This document shows positions 47,638-58,859 of a stretch of DNA of 64,000 nt, in pieces (the stretch's first letter is position 1; the number at the start of each line of letters is the position of its first letter). Under the pieces are notes generated by a model. That model searched no databases. It saw only the letters and a program-made list of their open reading frames with translations, and was not told the origin of the DNA. The translations under genes were made by a program, and so were the position numbers. The stretch is from contig OX465579.1 of the NCBI GenBank assembly GCA_950022655.1, positions 180,672,303 to 180,736,302 on the forward strand. The letters are read 5' to 3'. The DNA comes from Alentia gelatinosa. Lineage: Eukaryota; Annelida; Polychaeta; Phyllodocida; Polynoidae.

Positions 47638-48615
47638 TACGCGTCACCATCACCCGCCCCACCATCACCCGCCCCACCATCACCCGCCCCACCATCACCC
47701 GCCCCACCATCACCCGCCCCACCATCACCCGCCCCACCATCACCCGCCCCACCATCACCCGCCCCACCATCACCCGCCCCACCATCACCCGCCCCACCAT
47801 CACCCGCCCCACCATCACCCGCCCCACCATCACCCGCCCCACCATCACCCGCCCCACCATCACCCGCCCCACCATCACCCGCCCCACCATCACCCGCCCC
47901 ACCATCACCCGCCCCACTATCACCCGCCCCACCATCACCCGCCCCACCATCACCCGCCCCACCATCACCCGCCCCACCATCACCCGCCCCACCATCACCC
48001 GCCCCACCATCACCCGCCCCACCATCACCCGCCCCACCATCACCCGCCCCACCATCACCCGCCCCACTATCACCCGCCCCACTATCACCCGCCCCACCAT
48101 CACCCGCCCCACCATCACCCGCCCCACCATCACCCGCCCCACCATCACCCGCCCCACCATCACCCGCCCCACCATCACCCGCCCCACCATCACCCGCCCC
48201 ACCATCACCCGCCCCACCATCACCCGCCCCACCATCACCCGCCCCACCATCACCCGCCCCACTATCACCCGCCCCACTATCACCCGCCCCACCATCACCC
48301 GCCCCACCATCACCCGCCCCACCATCACCCGCCCCACCATCACCCGCCCCACCATCACCCGCCCCACCATCACCCGCCCCACCATCACCCGCCCCACCAT
48401 CACCCGCCCCACCATCACCCGCCCCACTATCACCCGCCCCACTATCACCCGCCCCACCATCACCCGCCCCACCATCACCCGCCCCACCATCACCCGCCCC
48501 ACTATCACCCGCCCCACTATCACCCGCCCCACCATCACCCGCCCCACCATCACCCGCCCCACCATCACCCGCCCCACCATCACCCGCCCCACTATCACCC
48601 GCCCCACCATCACCC
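47638..48615. repeat. 15-bp tandem repeat (CCCCACCATCACCCG)n, about 64 copies
   Basis: Nearly perfect 15-bp units over about 970 bp. The only variation I see is a single C-to-T change, CACCATC to CACTATC, at units near 47916, 48066, 48081, 48261, 48276, 48426, 48441, 48501, 48516 and 48591. Apart from the first and last these come as adjacent pairs. On the minus strand each unit reads GGGGCGGGTGATGGT, two G-runs of at least three, so quadruplexes could form along the whole array. Translated on the plus strand it gives Thr-Ile-Thr-Arg-Pro repeats, in which the variant is silent. On the minus strand the variant changes Met to Ile. Confidence 0.97.
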
Positions 48616-48990
48616 GGTCACGTTCTCCCCGTCTAGGCTCGGCCGCCTATACCCGTCCGCGGGCGGCATGCGTGAAGTGTCAATGGTCCATCTGAAAGCC
48701 TGGTAGCGAGTCGGTAAAAGTCCGGCCGGGTATATATTGTTGAACATAAAGTGAAATCGGCAACAAATTTAGAATGTCCCTATTTAATGTCTATACATTG
48801 TCTTTAGTTTCTAGCACCCAGAGTGTTCTGGTAGCTGTCGGGTTAATTAGGGTTGTTAATTATATAAATACTTAAGATGGGGAGGACTAGTGGTAAGTCT
48901 ACACGTATACACCTAGAACCCTTACGTGGGAACGTAGTGACGTCTGGTGAGAGACTTCCTAAACTTTATTAAACTTTACATAACACCTAA

Positions 48991-49117
48991 CGCCACCTTG
49001 CGGCTATGGGGAGAACTACTGAATTAGTCTCAGATGATAATTACGGCACATAGTGGCCAAGAAGTGAAGTACAGAAATAACTTAATTAACTTAGGACGGT
49101 AGTGTCGACACCTAGCG
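48991..49117 (-). promoter_or_regulatory. Two CTCF-like sequence words, same orientation
   Basis: Read on the minus strand, CCGCAAGGTGGCG (48991-49003) and CCGCTAGGTGTC (49106-49117) each resemble the core of the animal CTCF binding consensus (CCA-S-Y-AG-R-K-GGC) with one or two mismatches. They are 115 bp apart and similarly oriented. Such words arise by chance in long sequence, so this is only a suggestion. Confidence 0.2.
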
Positions 49118-49410
49118 GTGAACGCCATAGAAACGGACGTGGATTCGTCTTACTCGTTCTAGGAGAACTGACCAATGAATGACCGTAATTAAGTCATTAA
49201 TTAATTACGTTCATTTGGGAATCCTATCCAATATACTAACGTATACATGCGGAAGAGATGGATATTACGCCTATCCCCATAGTCCACATTAACCTTATGA
49301 TGTCCTACGTATTTCTTATTAATATTGATTAATTAAGATGATATAATATGATTATAATTAATATTCTATTTCGTTACGTAACGTTGTGGGGAAGGTAGGA
49401 GCAACTCTAG

Positions 49411-49458
49411 GCTGTGTGTACGCAAGGCTACCAGACTCTGCAACCCCTTGCGCACAGC
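49411..49458. other. Hairpin, 13-bp stem with a 4-nt bulge
   Basis: GCTGTG (49411-49416), a TGTA bulge and CGCAAGG (49421-49427) pair perfectly with the contiguous CCTTGCGCACAGC at 49446-49458. The loop is 18 nt. Confidence 0.8.
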
Positions 49459-49463
49459 GAGTA

Positions 49464-49491
49464 TACCTTAATGAGATCTTTGATTAAGGTA
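49464..49491. other. Hairpin, 9-bp perfect stem
   Basis: TACCTTAAT at 49464-49472 pairs with ATTAAGGTA at 49483-49491 across a 10-nt loop that holds an AGATCT site. It begins 6 bp after the previous hairpin. Confidence 0.75.
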
Positions 49492-49708
49492 ATTATTAAC
49501 TAGTATCAATCATAAATGATTCTTAGATACTATGATATTCGTGTCTTATATATCATGGATGAGAACAAGGATTGAAGTAAGTTTGATATTCTTTAATAAA
49601 GTATTCAAACGTTTCACAAGTATAGCATGGCAAGGTATCATGGTAATATATGTAATAAACCTGAGGCGACATGCCTAGTTGTATTACAGTAATTAAAAGT
49701 CACATATA

Positions 49709-49760
49709 ATATCAGACACCAAAGTCAGAGTGATGATAGACTTTGCAGAGTGTCTGATAT
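49709..49760. other. Hairpin, 11-bp plus 7-bp perfect stems
   Basis: ATATCAGACAC (49709-49719) pairs with GTGTCTGATAT (49750-49760). Directly inside, CAAAGTC (49720-49726) pairs with GACTTTG (49739-49745) around a 12-nt loop, with only a 4-nt bulge on the right arm. CACATAT and ATATGTG further out (49701 and 49772) could extend it. It is too short to be a typical microRNA precursor. Confidence 0.82.
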
Positions 49761-50012
49761 GAACCACGTAATATGTGGAGTTGATGTCTAGACAAAGTTA
49801 ATGATCTTCTTCTAGAATGTTCGTTGTTCATGTTAAACAGTCTGTGATCTCTTCCACAAAGTGATCAGAGATAGTTATACGGTCTCAACAAACATTCACA
49901 CAATGCAAGGTAATATGCAGCATAACTCACCACAAGTTAGAGTGTCCTGAGTGAACTCACAAGATTCCAATAATCACTAATAAACACAGATCCAGTTTCG
50001 TTAGAAGTTGGG

Positions 50013-50079
50013 TGAACTATAAGTGAAGTCCTATCACTTAATTAAGTGATAATGTTCAATAGTGAACGTTGATAGTTCA
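50013..50079. other. Nested palindrome with a perfect 20-bp core
   Basis: TATCACTTAATTAAGTGATA at 50032-50051 is a perfect 20-bp palindrome. Around it, TGAACTAT (50013-50020) pairs with ATAGTTCA (50072-50079). The core has no loop, so it would be a cruciform or dimer-binding site rather than a stable RNA hairpin. Confidence 0.8.
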
Positions 50080-50444
50080 GCAGATTCCTATAAGTCCTTT
50101 TCAGAATACGTGTGCTTGGAGAGTCCCAATCCAAGTCACTTTCTACTGTCCAAAGGTTGTAAGGCAAGTTGCCTTAGCTATTCCTATATGATATAATTTC
50201 ACTGCTGAATTCGCGCACTTCTGCCGGTATCCGGAGCCGACAGAACACGTCTTGACAGCAGATGATGGTGGTGGAGACTGACGATACGGTCAACTCGGGA
50301 GCAGATCAAAAATGAGCATTTTCTAAAGGATCATGGGAAATTTGGAATGAATCTCGCTTAAGCTCACGCAGGTGCGAGACACGCGTGGATATGTTAATAT
50401 CAGGAATACCCTGAGAGGGGACTTCCCCAGGGAACTCCAGAGCC

Positions 50445-50477
50445 GACCCTCAGTCGTCATAGTGACGTCAGAGGGTC
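50445..50477. other. Hairpin, two perfect stems
   Basis: GACCCTC (50445-50451) pairs with GAGGGTC (50471-50477). After a 3-by-3 internal loop, CGTCA (50455-50459) pairs with TGACG (50463-50467) around a TAG loop. A weaker GC hairpin (CCCT..GGGG / CCCC..AGGG) lies just upstream at about 50409-50432. Confidence 0.75.
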
Positions 50478-50569
50478 TATTCCCAGAAGCGCGGTGTTCC
50501 CCAAAGACTAGCTAGTAGTATAAGGCTTAGTAGACAGCTATGATCAATACCTTGTCATATAATGTCTAA

Positions 50570-50805
50570 TACCAATACTCAACACAAACACTCAATACTG
50601 ATGTGTGATGTTCAACACCAATACCCAAAACCAACACTTGGTATTTAAAACTAACACTTATGATAACACCTGATACTAACACCTGATATCAATACTCAAT
50701 ACTAACACTCAATGGGAACACACAATACTGATACTCAATAATAACACTTCAAACACCAATATTTGATAATAACACTTGATATCAAATACAAACACTTGAT
50801 ATCAT
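50570..50805. repeat. Degenerate short tandem repeat (AACACTTGATATC / CAATACTCAATA)
   Basis: A drifting repeat in which words such as AACACTTGATATC, CAATACTCAACAC, ACTAACACTCAAT and GATAATAACACTTGATATC recur every 13-20 bp. The units differ much more than in the other arrays, so this is an older or unmaintained minisatellite. Confidence 0.75.
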
Positions 50806-50994
50806 AGTTTCTTCTTCTTGATACTTATACATCAAACCATACATATATTAGTGATATGTCATGTTTCAATACTTATACGTATATACAACATTTTAAATCC
50901 TATTTTCAATATATAATAAAACAACGTTTTAATATCTATTTATTAAACTTTCATCTTAAAACATCAATACTTTGTGCTTAACTTGGTTACAGCA
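50806..50994. other. AT-rich spacer before the terminal satellite
   Basis: No gene, RNA or repeat is evident in this short AT-rich stretch. The satellite begins with a GTGTATTGATAAAGGCTGAG form of its unit at about 50995. Confidence 0.6.
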
Positions 50995-53900
50995 CAGTGT
51001 ATTGATAAAGGCTGAGATCTGAACTCCCCGGAGAAGGGCCTCTTGACTTATGTAGAATTCCCTTTTCTCTGTGTATTGTGAGGCTGAGATCTGATCTCCC
51101 CGGAGAACGGCCTCATGACTTATGTAGAATTCCCTTTTCTCTGTGTATTGAGAGGCTGAGATCTGAACTCCCAGGAGAACGGCCTCGTGACTTATGTAGA
51201 ATTCCCTTTTCTCTGTATTGAGAGGCTGAGATCTGAACTCCCAGAGAACTGCCTCGTGACTTATGTAGAATTCCCTTTTCTCTGTGTATTGAGAGGCTGA
51301 GATCTGAACTCCCCGGAGAACGGGCTCGTGACTTATGTAGAATTCCCTTTTCTCTGTGTATTGTGAGGCTGAGATCTGATCTCCCCGGAGAACGGGCTCG
51401 TGACTTATGTAGAATTCCTTTTTTCCCTGTGTATTGTGAGGCTGAGATCTGAACTCCTGGAGAACGGCCTCGTGACTTATTTAGAATTCCCTTTTCTCTG
51501 TGTATTGTGAGGCTGAGATCTGATCTCCCAGAGAACGGCCTCATGACTTATGTAGAATTCCCTTTTCTCTGTATTGATAAATGCTGAGATCTGAACTCCC
51601 GGAGAACGGCCTCATGACTTATGTAGAATTCCCTTTTCTCTGTATTGTGAGGCTGAGATCTGAACTCCCGGAGAACGGCCTCATGACTTATGTAGAAATC
51701 CCTTTTATCTGTATTGTGAGGCTGAGATCTGAACTCCAGGAGAACGGCCTCGTGACTTATGTAGAATTCCCTTTTCTCTGTATTGTGAGGCTGAGATCTG
51801 AACTCCCGGAGAACAGCCTCGTGACTTATGTAGAATTCCCTTTTCTCTGTATTGTGAGGCTGAGATCTGAACTCCCGGAGAAGGGCCTCGTGACTTATGT
51901 AGAATTCCCTTTTCTCTGTGTATTGTGAGGCTGGGTCTGAACTCCCGGAGAACGGCCTCGTGACTTATGTAGAATTCCCTTTTCTCTGTATTGTGAGGCT
52001 GAGATCTGAACTCCCGGAGAACGGCCTCGTGACTTATGTAGAATTCCCTTTTCACTGTGTATAGTGAGGCTGAGATCTGAACTCCTGGAGAACGGCCTCA
52101 TGACTTATGTAGAATTCCCTTTTCTCTGTATTGTGAGGCTGAGATCTGAACTCCCGGAGAACGGCCTCGTGACTTATGTAGAATTCCCTTTTCACTGTGT
52201 ATAGTGAGGCTGAGATCTGAACTCCCGGAGAACGGCCTCGTGACTTATGTAGAATTCCCTTTTCTCTGTATTGTGAGGCTGAGATCTGAACTCCCGGAGA
52301 ACGGCCTTGTGACTTATGTAGAATTCCCTTTTCTTTGTGTATTGTGAGGCTGATATCTGAACTCCCCGGAGAACGGCCTCATGACTTATGTAGAATTCCC
52401 TTTTCTCTGTATTGATAAATGCTGAGATCTGAACTCCCTGAGATCGGCCTCGTGACTTATGTAGAATTCCCTTTTCTCTATGTATTGTGAGGCTGAGATC
52501 TGAACTCCCTGGAGAACGGCCTCGTGACTTATGTAGAATTCCCTTTCTCTGTGTATTGTGAGGCTGAGATCTGAACTCCCCGGAGAACTGCCTCGTGACT
52601 TATATAGAATTCCCTTTTCTCTGTGTATTGATAAAGGCTGAGATCTGATCTCCCCAGAGAACAGCCTCATGACTTATGTAGAATTTCTTTTCTCTGTATT
52701 GTGAGGCTGAGATCTGAACTCTCCGGAGAACGGCCTCGTGACTTATGTAGAATTCCCTTTTCTCTGTATTGTGAGGCTGAGATCTGATCTCCCAGAGAAC
52801 GGCCTCGTGACTTATGTAGAATTCCTTTTTCTCTGTGTATTGATAGAGGCTGAGGTCTGAACTCTCCGGATAACGACCTCGTGACTTATGTAGAATTCCC
52901 TATTCTCTGTGTATTGTGAGGCTGAGATCTGAACTCCCTGAGAACGGCCTCGTGACTTATGTAGAATTCCCTTTTCTCTGTGAATTGTGAGGCTGAGATC
53001 TGAACTCCCGGAGAACGGCCTCGTGACTTATGTAGAATTCCCTTTTCTCTGTGTATTGTGAGGCTGAGATCTGAACTCTCCAGAGAACGGCCTCGTGACT
53101 TATGTAAAATTCCCTTTTCTCTCTGTATTGTGAGGCTGAGATCTGATCTCCCGGAGAACGGCCTCGTGACTTATGTAGAATTCCCTTTTCTCTGTGTATT
53201 GTGAGGCTGAGATCTGAACTCCCAGAGAACGGCCTCGTGACTTATGTAGAATTCCCTTTTCTCTGTGTATTGAGAGGCTGAGATCTGAACTCCCAGAGAT
53301 CGGCCTCGTGACTTATGTAGAATTCCCTTTTCTCTGTATTGATAAAGGCTGAGATCTGAACTCCCCTGAGAACGGCCTCGTGACTTATGTAGAATTCCCT
53401 TTTCTCTGTATTGTGAGGCTGAGATCTGAACTTCCCGGAGAACGGCCTCGTGACTTATGTAGAATTCCCTTTTCTCTGTGTATTGATAAAGGCTGAGATC
53501 TGAACTCCCCTGAGAACGGCCTCGTGACTTATGTAGAATTCCCTTTTCTCTGTGTATTGATAAAGGCTGAGATCTGAACTCCCCTGAGAACGGCCTCGTG
53601 ACTTATGTAGAATTCCCTTTTCTCTGTATTGTGAGGCTGAGATCTGAACTCCCGGAGAACGGCCTCGTGACTTATGTAGAATTCCATTTTCTCTGTGTAT
53701 TGTGAGGCTGAGATCTGAACTCCCCGGAGAACGGCCTCGTGACTTATGTAGAATTCCCTTTTCTCTGTGTATTGTGAGGCTGAGATCTGATCTCCCTGGA
53801 GAACAGCCTCGTGACTTATGTAGAATTCCCTTTTTCTCTGTATATTGTGAGGCTGAGATCTGATCTTCCGGAGAACGTCCTCGTGACTTATGGAGAATTC

Positions 53901-54059
53901 CCCTTTCTCTGTATTGTGAGGCTGAGATCTGAATTCCCCAGAGAATTGCCTCGTGACTTATATAGAATTCCCTTTTCTCTGTGTATTGTGAGGCTGAGAT
54001 CTGAACTCTCCGGAGAACGGCATCGTGACTTATGTAGAATTCCCTTTTCACTGTATTGT

Positions 54060-56880
54060 GAGGCTGAGATCTGAACTCCCCGGAGAACGGCCTCATGACT
54101 TATGTAGAATTCCCTTTTCTCTGTGTATTGATAAAGGCTGAGATCTGAACTCCCGGAGAACGGCCTCGTGACTTATGTAGAATTCCTTTTTCTCTGTTTA
54201 TTGATAAAGGCTGAGATCTGAACTCCCGGAGAACGGCCTCGTGACTTATGTAGAATTCCCTTTTCTCTCTTTATTGTGAGGCTGAGATCTGAACTCCTGG
54301 AGAACGGCCTCGTGACTTATGTAGAATTCCCTTTTCTCTGTATTGTGAGGCTGAGATCTGAACTCCCGGAGAACGGCCTCGTGACTTATGTAGAATTCCC
54401 TTTTCTCTGTATTGTGAGGCTGAGATCTGAACTCCCGGAGAACGGCCTCGTGACTTATGTAGAATTCCCTTTTCTCTGTGTATTGTGAGGCTAAATCTGA
54501 ACTCCCGGAGAACGGCCTCGTGACTTATGTAGAATTCCCTTTTCTCTGTGTATTGTGAGGCTGAGATCTGAACTCCCGGAGAACGGCCTCGTGACTTATG
54601 TAGAATTCCCTTTTCTCTGTGTATTGAGAGGCTGAGATCTGAACTCCCGGAGAACGGCCTCGTGACTTATGTAGGATTCCCTTTTCTCTCTGTATTGTAA
54701 GGCTGAGATCTGAACTCTCCGGAGAACGGCCTCGTGACTTATGTAGAATTCCCTTTTCTCTGTGTATTGAGAGGCTGAGATCTGAACTCCCAGAGAACGG
54801 CCTCGTGACTTATGTAGAATTCCCTTTTCTCTGTGTATTGTGAGGCTGAGATCTGAACTCCCGGAGAACGGCCTCGTGACTTATGAAGAATTCCCTTTTC
54901 TCTGTATTGTGAGGCTGAGATCTGATCTCCCAGAGAACGGCCTCGTGACTTATGTAGAATTCCCTTTTCTCTGTGTATTGTGAGGCTGAGATCTGATCTC
55001 CCAGAGAACGGCCTCGTGACTTATGTAGAATTCCCTTTTCTCTGTGTATTGTGAGGCTGAGATCTGAACTCTCGGAGAACGGCCTCGTGACTTATGTAGA
55101 ATTCCCTTTTCTCTGTATTGTGAGGCTGAGATCTGATATCCCCGGAGAACGGCCTCGTGACTTATGTAGAATTCCCTTTTCTCTGTGTATTGTGAGGCTG
55201 AGATCTGAACTCCCGGAGAACGGCCTCGTGACTTATGTAGAATTCCCTTTTCTCTGTATTGATAAAGGCTGAGATCTGAACTCCCGGAGAACGGCCTCGT
55301 GACTTATGTAGAATTCCTTTTTCTCTGTGTATTGTGAGGCTGAGATCTGAACTCCCGGAGAACGGCCTCGTGACTTATGTAGAATTCCCTTTTCTCTGTG
55401 AATTGTGAGGCTGAGATCTGATATCCCTGGAGAACGGCCTCGTGACTTATGTAGAATTCCCTTTTCACTGTATTGTGAGGCTGAGATCTGAACTCCCCGG
55501 AGAACGGCCTCATGACTTATGTAGAATTCCCTTTTCTCTGTGTATTGATAAAGGCTGAGATCTGAACTCCCGGAGAACGGCCTCGTGACTTATGTAGAAT
55601 TCCTTTTTCTCTGTTTATTGATAAAGGCTGAGATCTGAACTCCCGGAGAACGGCCTCGTGACTTATGTAGAATTCCCTTTTCTCTCTTTATTGTGAGGCT
55701 GAGATCTGAACTCCTGGAGAACGGCCTCGTGACTTATGTAGAATTCCCTTTTCTCTGTATTGTGAGGCTGAGATCTGAACTCCTGGAGAACGGCCTCGTG
55801 ACTTATGTAGAATTCCCTTTTCTCTGTATTGTGAGGCTGAGATCTGAACTCCCGGAGAACGGCCTCGTGACTTATGTAGAATTCCCTTTTCTCTGTGTAT
55901 TGTGAGGCTAAATCTGAACTCCCGGAGAACGGCCTCGTGACTTATGTAGAATTCCCTTTTCTCTGTGTATTGTGAGGCTGAGATCTGAACTCCCGGAGAA
56001 CGGCCTCGTGACTTATGTAGAATTCCCTTTTCTCTGTGTATTGAGAGGCTGAGATCTGAACTCCCGGAGAACGGCCTCGTGACTTATGTAGGATTCCCTT
56101 TTCTCTCTGTATTGTAAGGCTGAGATCTGAACTCTCCGGAGAACGGCCTCGTGACTTATGTAGAATTCCCTTTTCTCTGTGTATTGAGAGGCTGAGATCT
56201 GAACTCCCAGAGAACGGCCTCGTGACTTATGTAGAATTCCCTTTTCTCTGTGTATTGTGAGGCTGAGATCTGAACTCCCGGAGAACGGCCTCGTGACTTA
56301 TGAAGAATTCCCTTTTCTCTGTATTGTGAGGCTGAGATCTGATCTCCCAGAGAACGGCCTCGTGACTTATGTAGAATTCCCTTTTCTCTGTGTATTGTGA
56401 GGCTGAGATCTGATCTCCCAGAGAACGGCCTCGTGACTTATGTAGAATTCCCTTTTCTCTGTGTATTGTGAGGCTGAGATCTGAACTCTCGGAGAACGGC
56501 CTCGTGACTTATGTAGAATTCCCTTTTCTCTGTATTGTGAGGCTGAGATCTGATATCCCCGGAGAACGGCCTCGTGACTTATGTAGAATTCCCTTTTCTC
56601 TGTGTATTGTGAGGCTGAGATCTGAACTCCCGGAGAACGGCCTCGTGACTTATGTAGAATTCCCTTTTCTCTGTATTGATAAAGGCTGAGATCTGAACTC
56701 CCGGAGAACGGCCTCGTGACTTATGTAGAATTCCTTTTTCTCTGTGTATTGTGAGGCTGAGATCTGAACTCCCGGAGAACGGCCTCGTGACTTATGTAGA
56801 ATTCCCTTTTCTCTGTGAATTGTGAGGCTGAGATCTGATATCCCTGGAGAACGGCCTCGTGACTTATGTAGAATTCCCTT
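54060..56880. repeat. 1417-bp higher-order tandem duplication in the terminal satellite
   Basis: The unit order in about 54060-55475 recurs in about 55477-56880 with offset 1417 bp (54276 to 55693, 55051 to 56468). Shared marks include GAGGCTAAATCTG, TATGTAGGATTCCC, a GTAAGG unit and TTATGAAGAATTCC. One clear difference is CTCCTGGAG in the second unit of copy two at 55783 against CTCCCGGAG in copy one. Confidence 0.88.
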
Positions 56881-58859
56881 TTCACTGTGTATAGTGAGGC
56901 TGAGATCTGAACTCCCGGAGAACGGCCTCGTGACTTATGTAGAATTCCCTTTTCTCTGTATTGTGAGGCTGAGATCTGAACTCCCGGAGAACGGCCTTGT
57001 GACTTATGTAGAATTCCCTTTTCTCTGTATTGATAAAGGCTGAGATCTGAACTCCCGGAGAACGGCCTCGTGACTTATGTAGAATTCCCTTTTCTCTGTG
57101 TATTGAGAGGCTGAGATCTGAACTCCCAGAGAAGGGCCTCGTGACTTATGTAGAATTCCCTTTTATCTGTATTGTGAGGCTGAGATCTGAACTCCCGGAG
57201 AACGGCCTCGTGACTTATGTAGAATTCCCTTTTCTCTGTATTGTGAGGCTGAGATCTGAACTCCCGGAGAACGGCCTCGTGACTTATGTAGAATTCCCTT
57301 TTCTCTGTATTGTGAGGCTGAGATCTGAACTCCCTGAGAACGGCCTCGTGACTTATGTAGAATTCCCTTTTCTCTCTGTATTGTAAGGCTGAGATCTGAA
57401 CTCTCCGGAGAACGGCCTCGTGACTTATGTAGAATTCCCTTTTCTCTGTGTATTGAGAGGCTGAGATCTGAACTCCCAGAGAACGGCCTCGTGACTTATG
57501 TAGAATTCCCTTTTCTCTGTGTATTGTGAGGCTGAGATCTGAACTCCCGGAGAACGGCCTCGTGACTTATGAAGAATTCCCTTTTCTCTGTATTGTGAGG
57601 CTGAGATCTGATCTCCCAGAGAACGGCCTCGTGACTTATGTAGAATTCCCTTTTCTCTGTGTATTGAGAGGCTGAGATCTGAACTCCCGGAGAACGGCCT
57701 CGTGACTTATGTAGAATTCCCTTTTCTCTGTATTGAGAGGCTGAGATCTGAACTCCCAGAGAACGGCCTCGTGACTTATGTAGAATTCCCTTTTCTCTCT
57801 GTATTGTGAGGCTGAGATCTGATCTCCCAGAGAACGGCCTCGTGACTTATGTAGAATTCCCTTTTCTCTGTGTATTGTGAGGCTGAGATCTGAACTCCCG
57901 GAGAACGGCCTCGTGACTTATGTAGAATTCCCTTTTCTCTGTATTGTGAGGCTGAGATCTGATATCCCCGGAGAACGGCCTCGTGACTTATGTAGAATTC
58001 CCTTTTCTCTGTATTGTGAGGCTGAGATCTGAACTCCCAGGAGAACGGCCTCGTGACTTATGTAGAATTCCCTTTTCTCTGTATTGTGAGGCTGAGATCT
58101 GAACTCCCGGAGAACGGCCTCGTGACTTATGTAGAATTCCCTTTTCTCTGTGTATTGTGAGGCTGAGATCTGAACTCCCGGAGAACGGCCTCGTGACTTA
58201 TGTAGAATTCCCTTTTCTCTGTATTGATAAAGGCTGAGATCTGAACTCCCGGAGAACGGCCTCGTGACTTATGTAGAATTCCTTTTTCTCTGTGTATTGT
58301 GAGGCTGAGATCTGAACTCCCTTGAGAACGGCCTCGTGACTTATGTAGAATTCCCTTTTATCTGTATTGTGAGGCTGGGTCTGAACTCCCGGAGAACGGC
58401 CTCATGACTTATATAGAATTCCCTTTTCTCTGTGTATTGTGAGGCTGAGATCTGAACTCCCTGAGAACGGCCTCGTGACTTATGTAGAATTCCCTTTTCT
58501 CTGTGTATTGTGAGGCTGAGATCTGATATCTCCGGAGAACGGCCTCGTGACTTATGTAGAATTCCCTTTTCTCTGGTTATTGATAAAGACTGAGATCTGA
58601 ACTCCCGGAGAACGGCCTCGTGACTTATGTAGAATTCCCTTTTCTCTGGTTATTGATAAAGGCTGAGATCTGAACTCCCGGAGAAGGGCCTCGTGACTTA
58701 TGTAGAATTCCCTTTTCTCTGTGTATTGTGAGGCTGAGATCTGATATCCCCGGAGAACGGCCTTGTGACTTATGTAGAATTCCCTTTTCTCTGTGTATTG
58801 TGAGGCTGAGATCTGAACTCCCGGAGAACGGCCTCGTGACTTATGTAGAATTCCCTTTT

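Larger units (their letters stand above)
48616..50569. other. Single-copy AT-rich segment with clustered perfect hairpins
   Basis: No open frame of note and no protein homology. Strong inverted repeats are clustered from 49411 to 50477 and are listed separately. Two CTCF-like words lie at 48991-49003 and 49106-49117. TGTCTAGACA, a 10-bp palindrome, is at 49785-49794. It could be a decayed mobile element or a regulatory spacer, and the sequence does not decide. Confidence 0.55.

Noticed and set aside
48841..48852. Telomeric TTAGGG repeat
   Set aside because: A single TTAGGG hexamer in unrelated sequence; no tandem telomere tract anywhere in the window.
50445..50520. Helitron 3' end (hairpin followed by CTAG)
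   Set aside because: The hairpin lies about 35 bp from the CTAG, much further than is usual, and no Helitron 5' end or Rep/helicase remnant is seen.
51113..51544. Minus-strand 143-codon frame and the 23-residue plus-strand frames in the terminal satellite
   Set aside because: They come from runs of units whose lengths keep frame, and they break wherever a unit of another length occurs.
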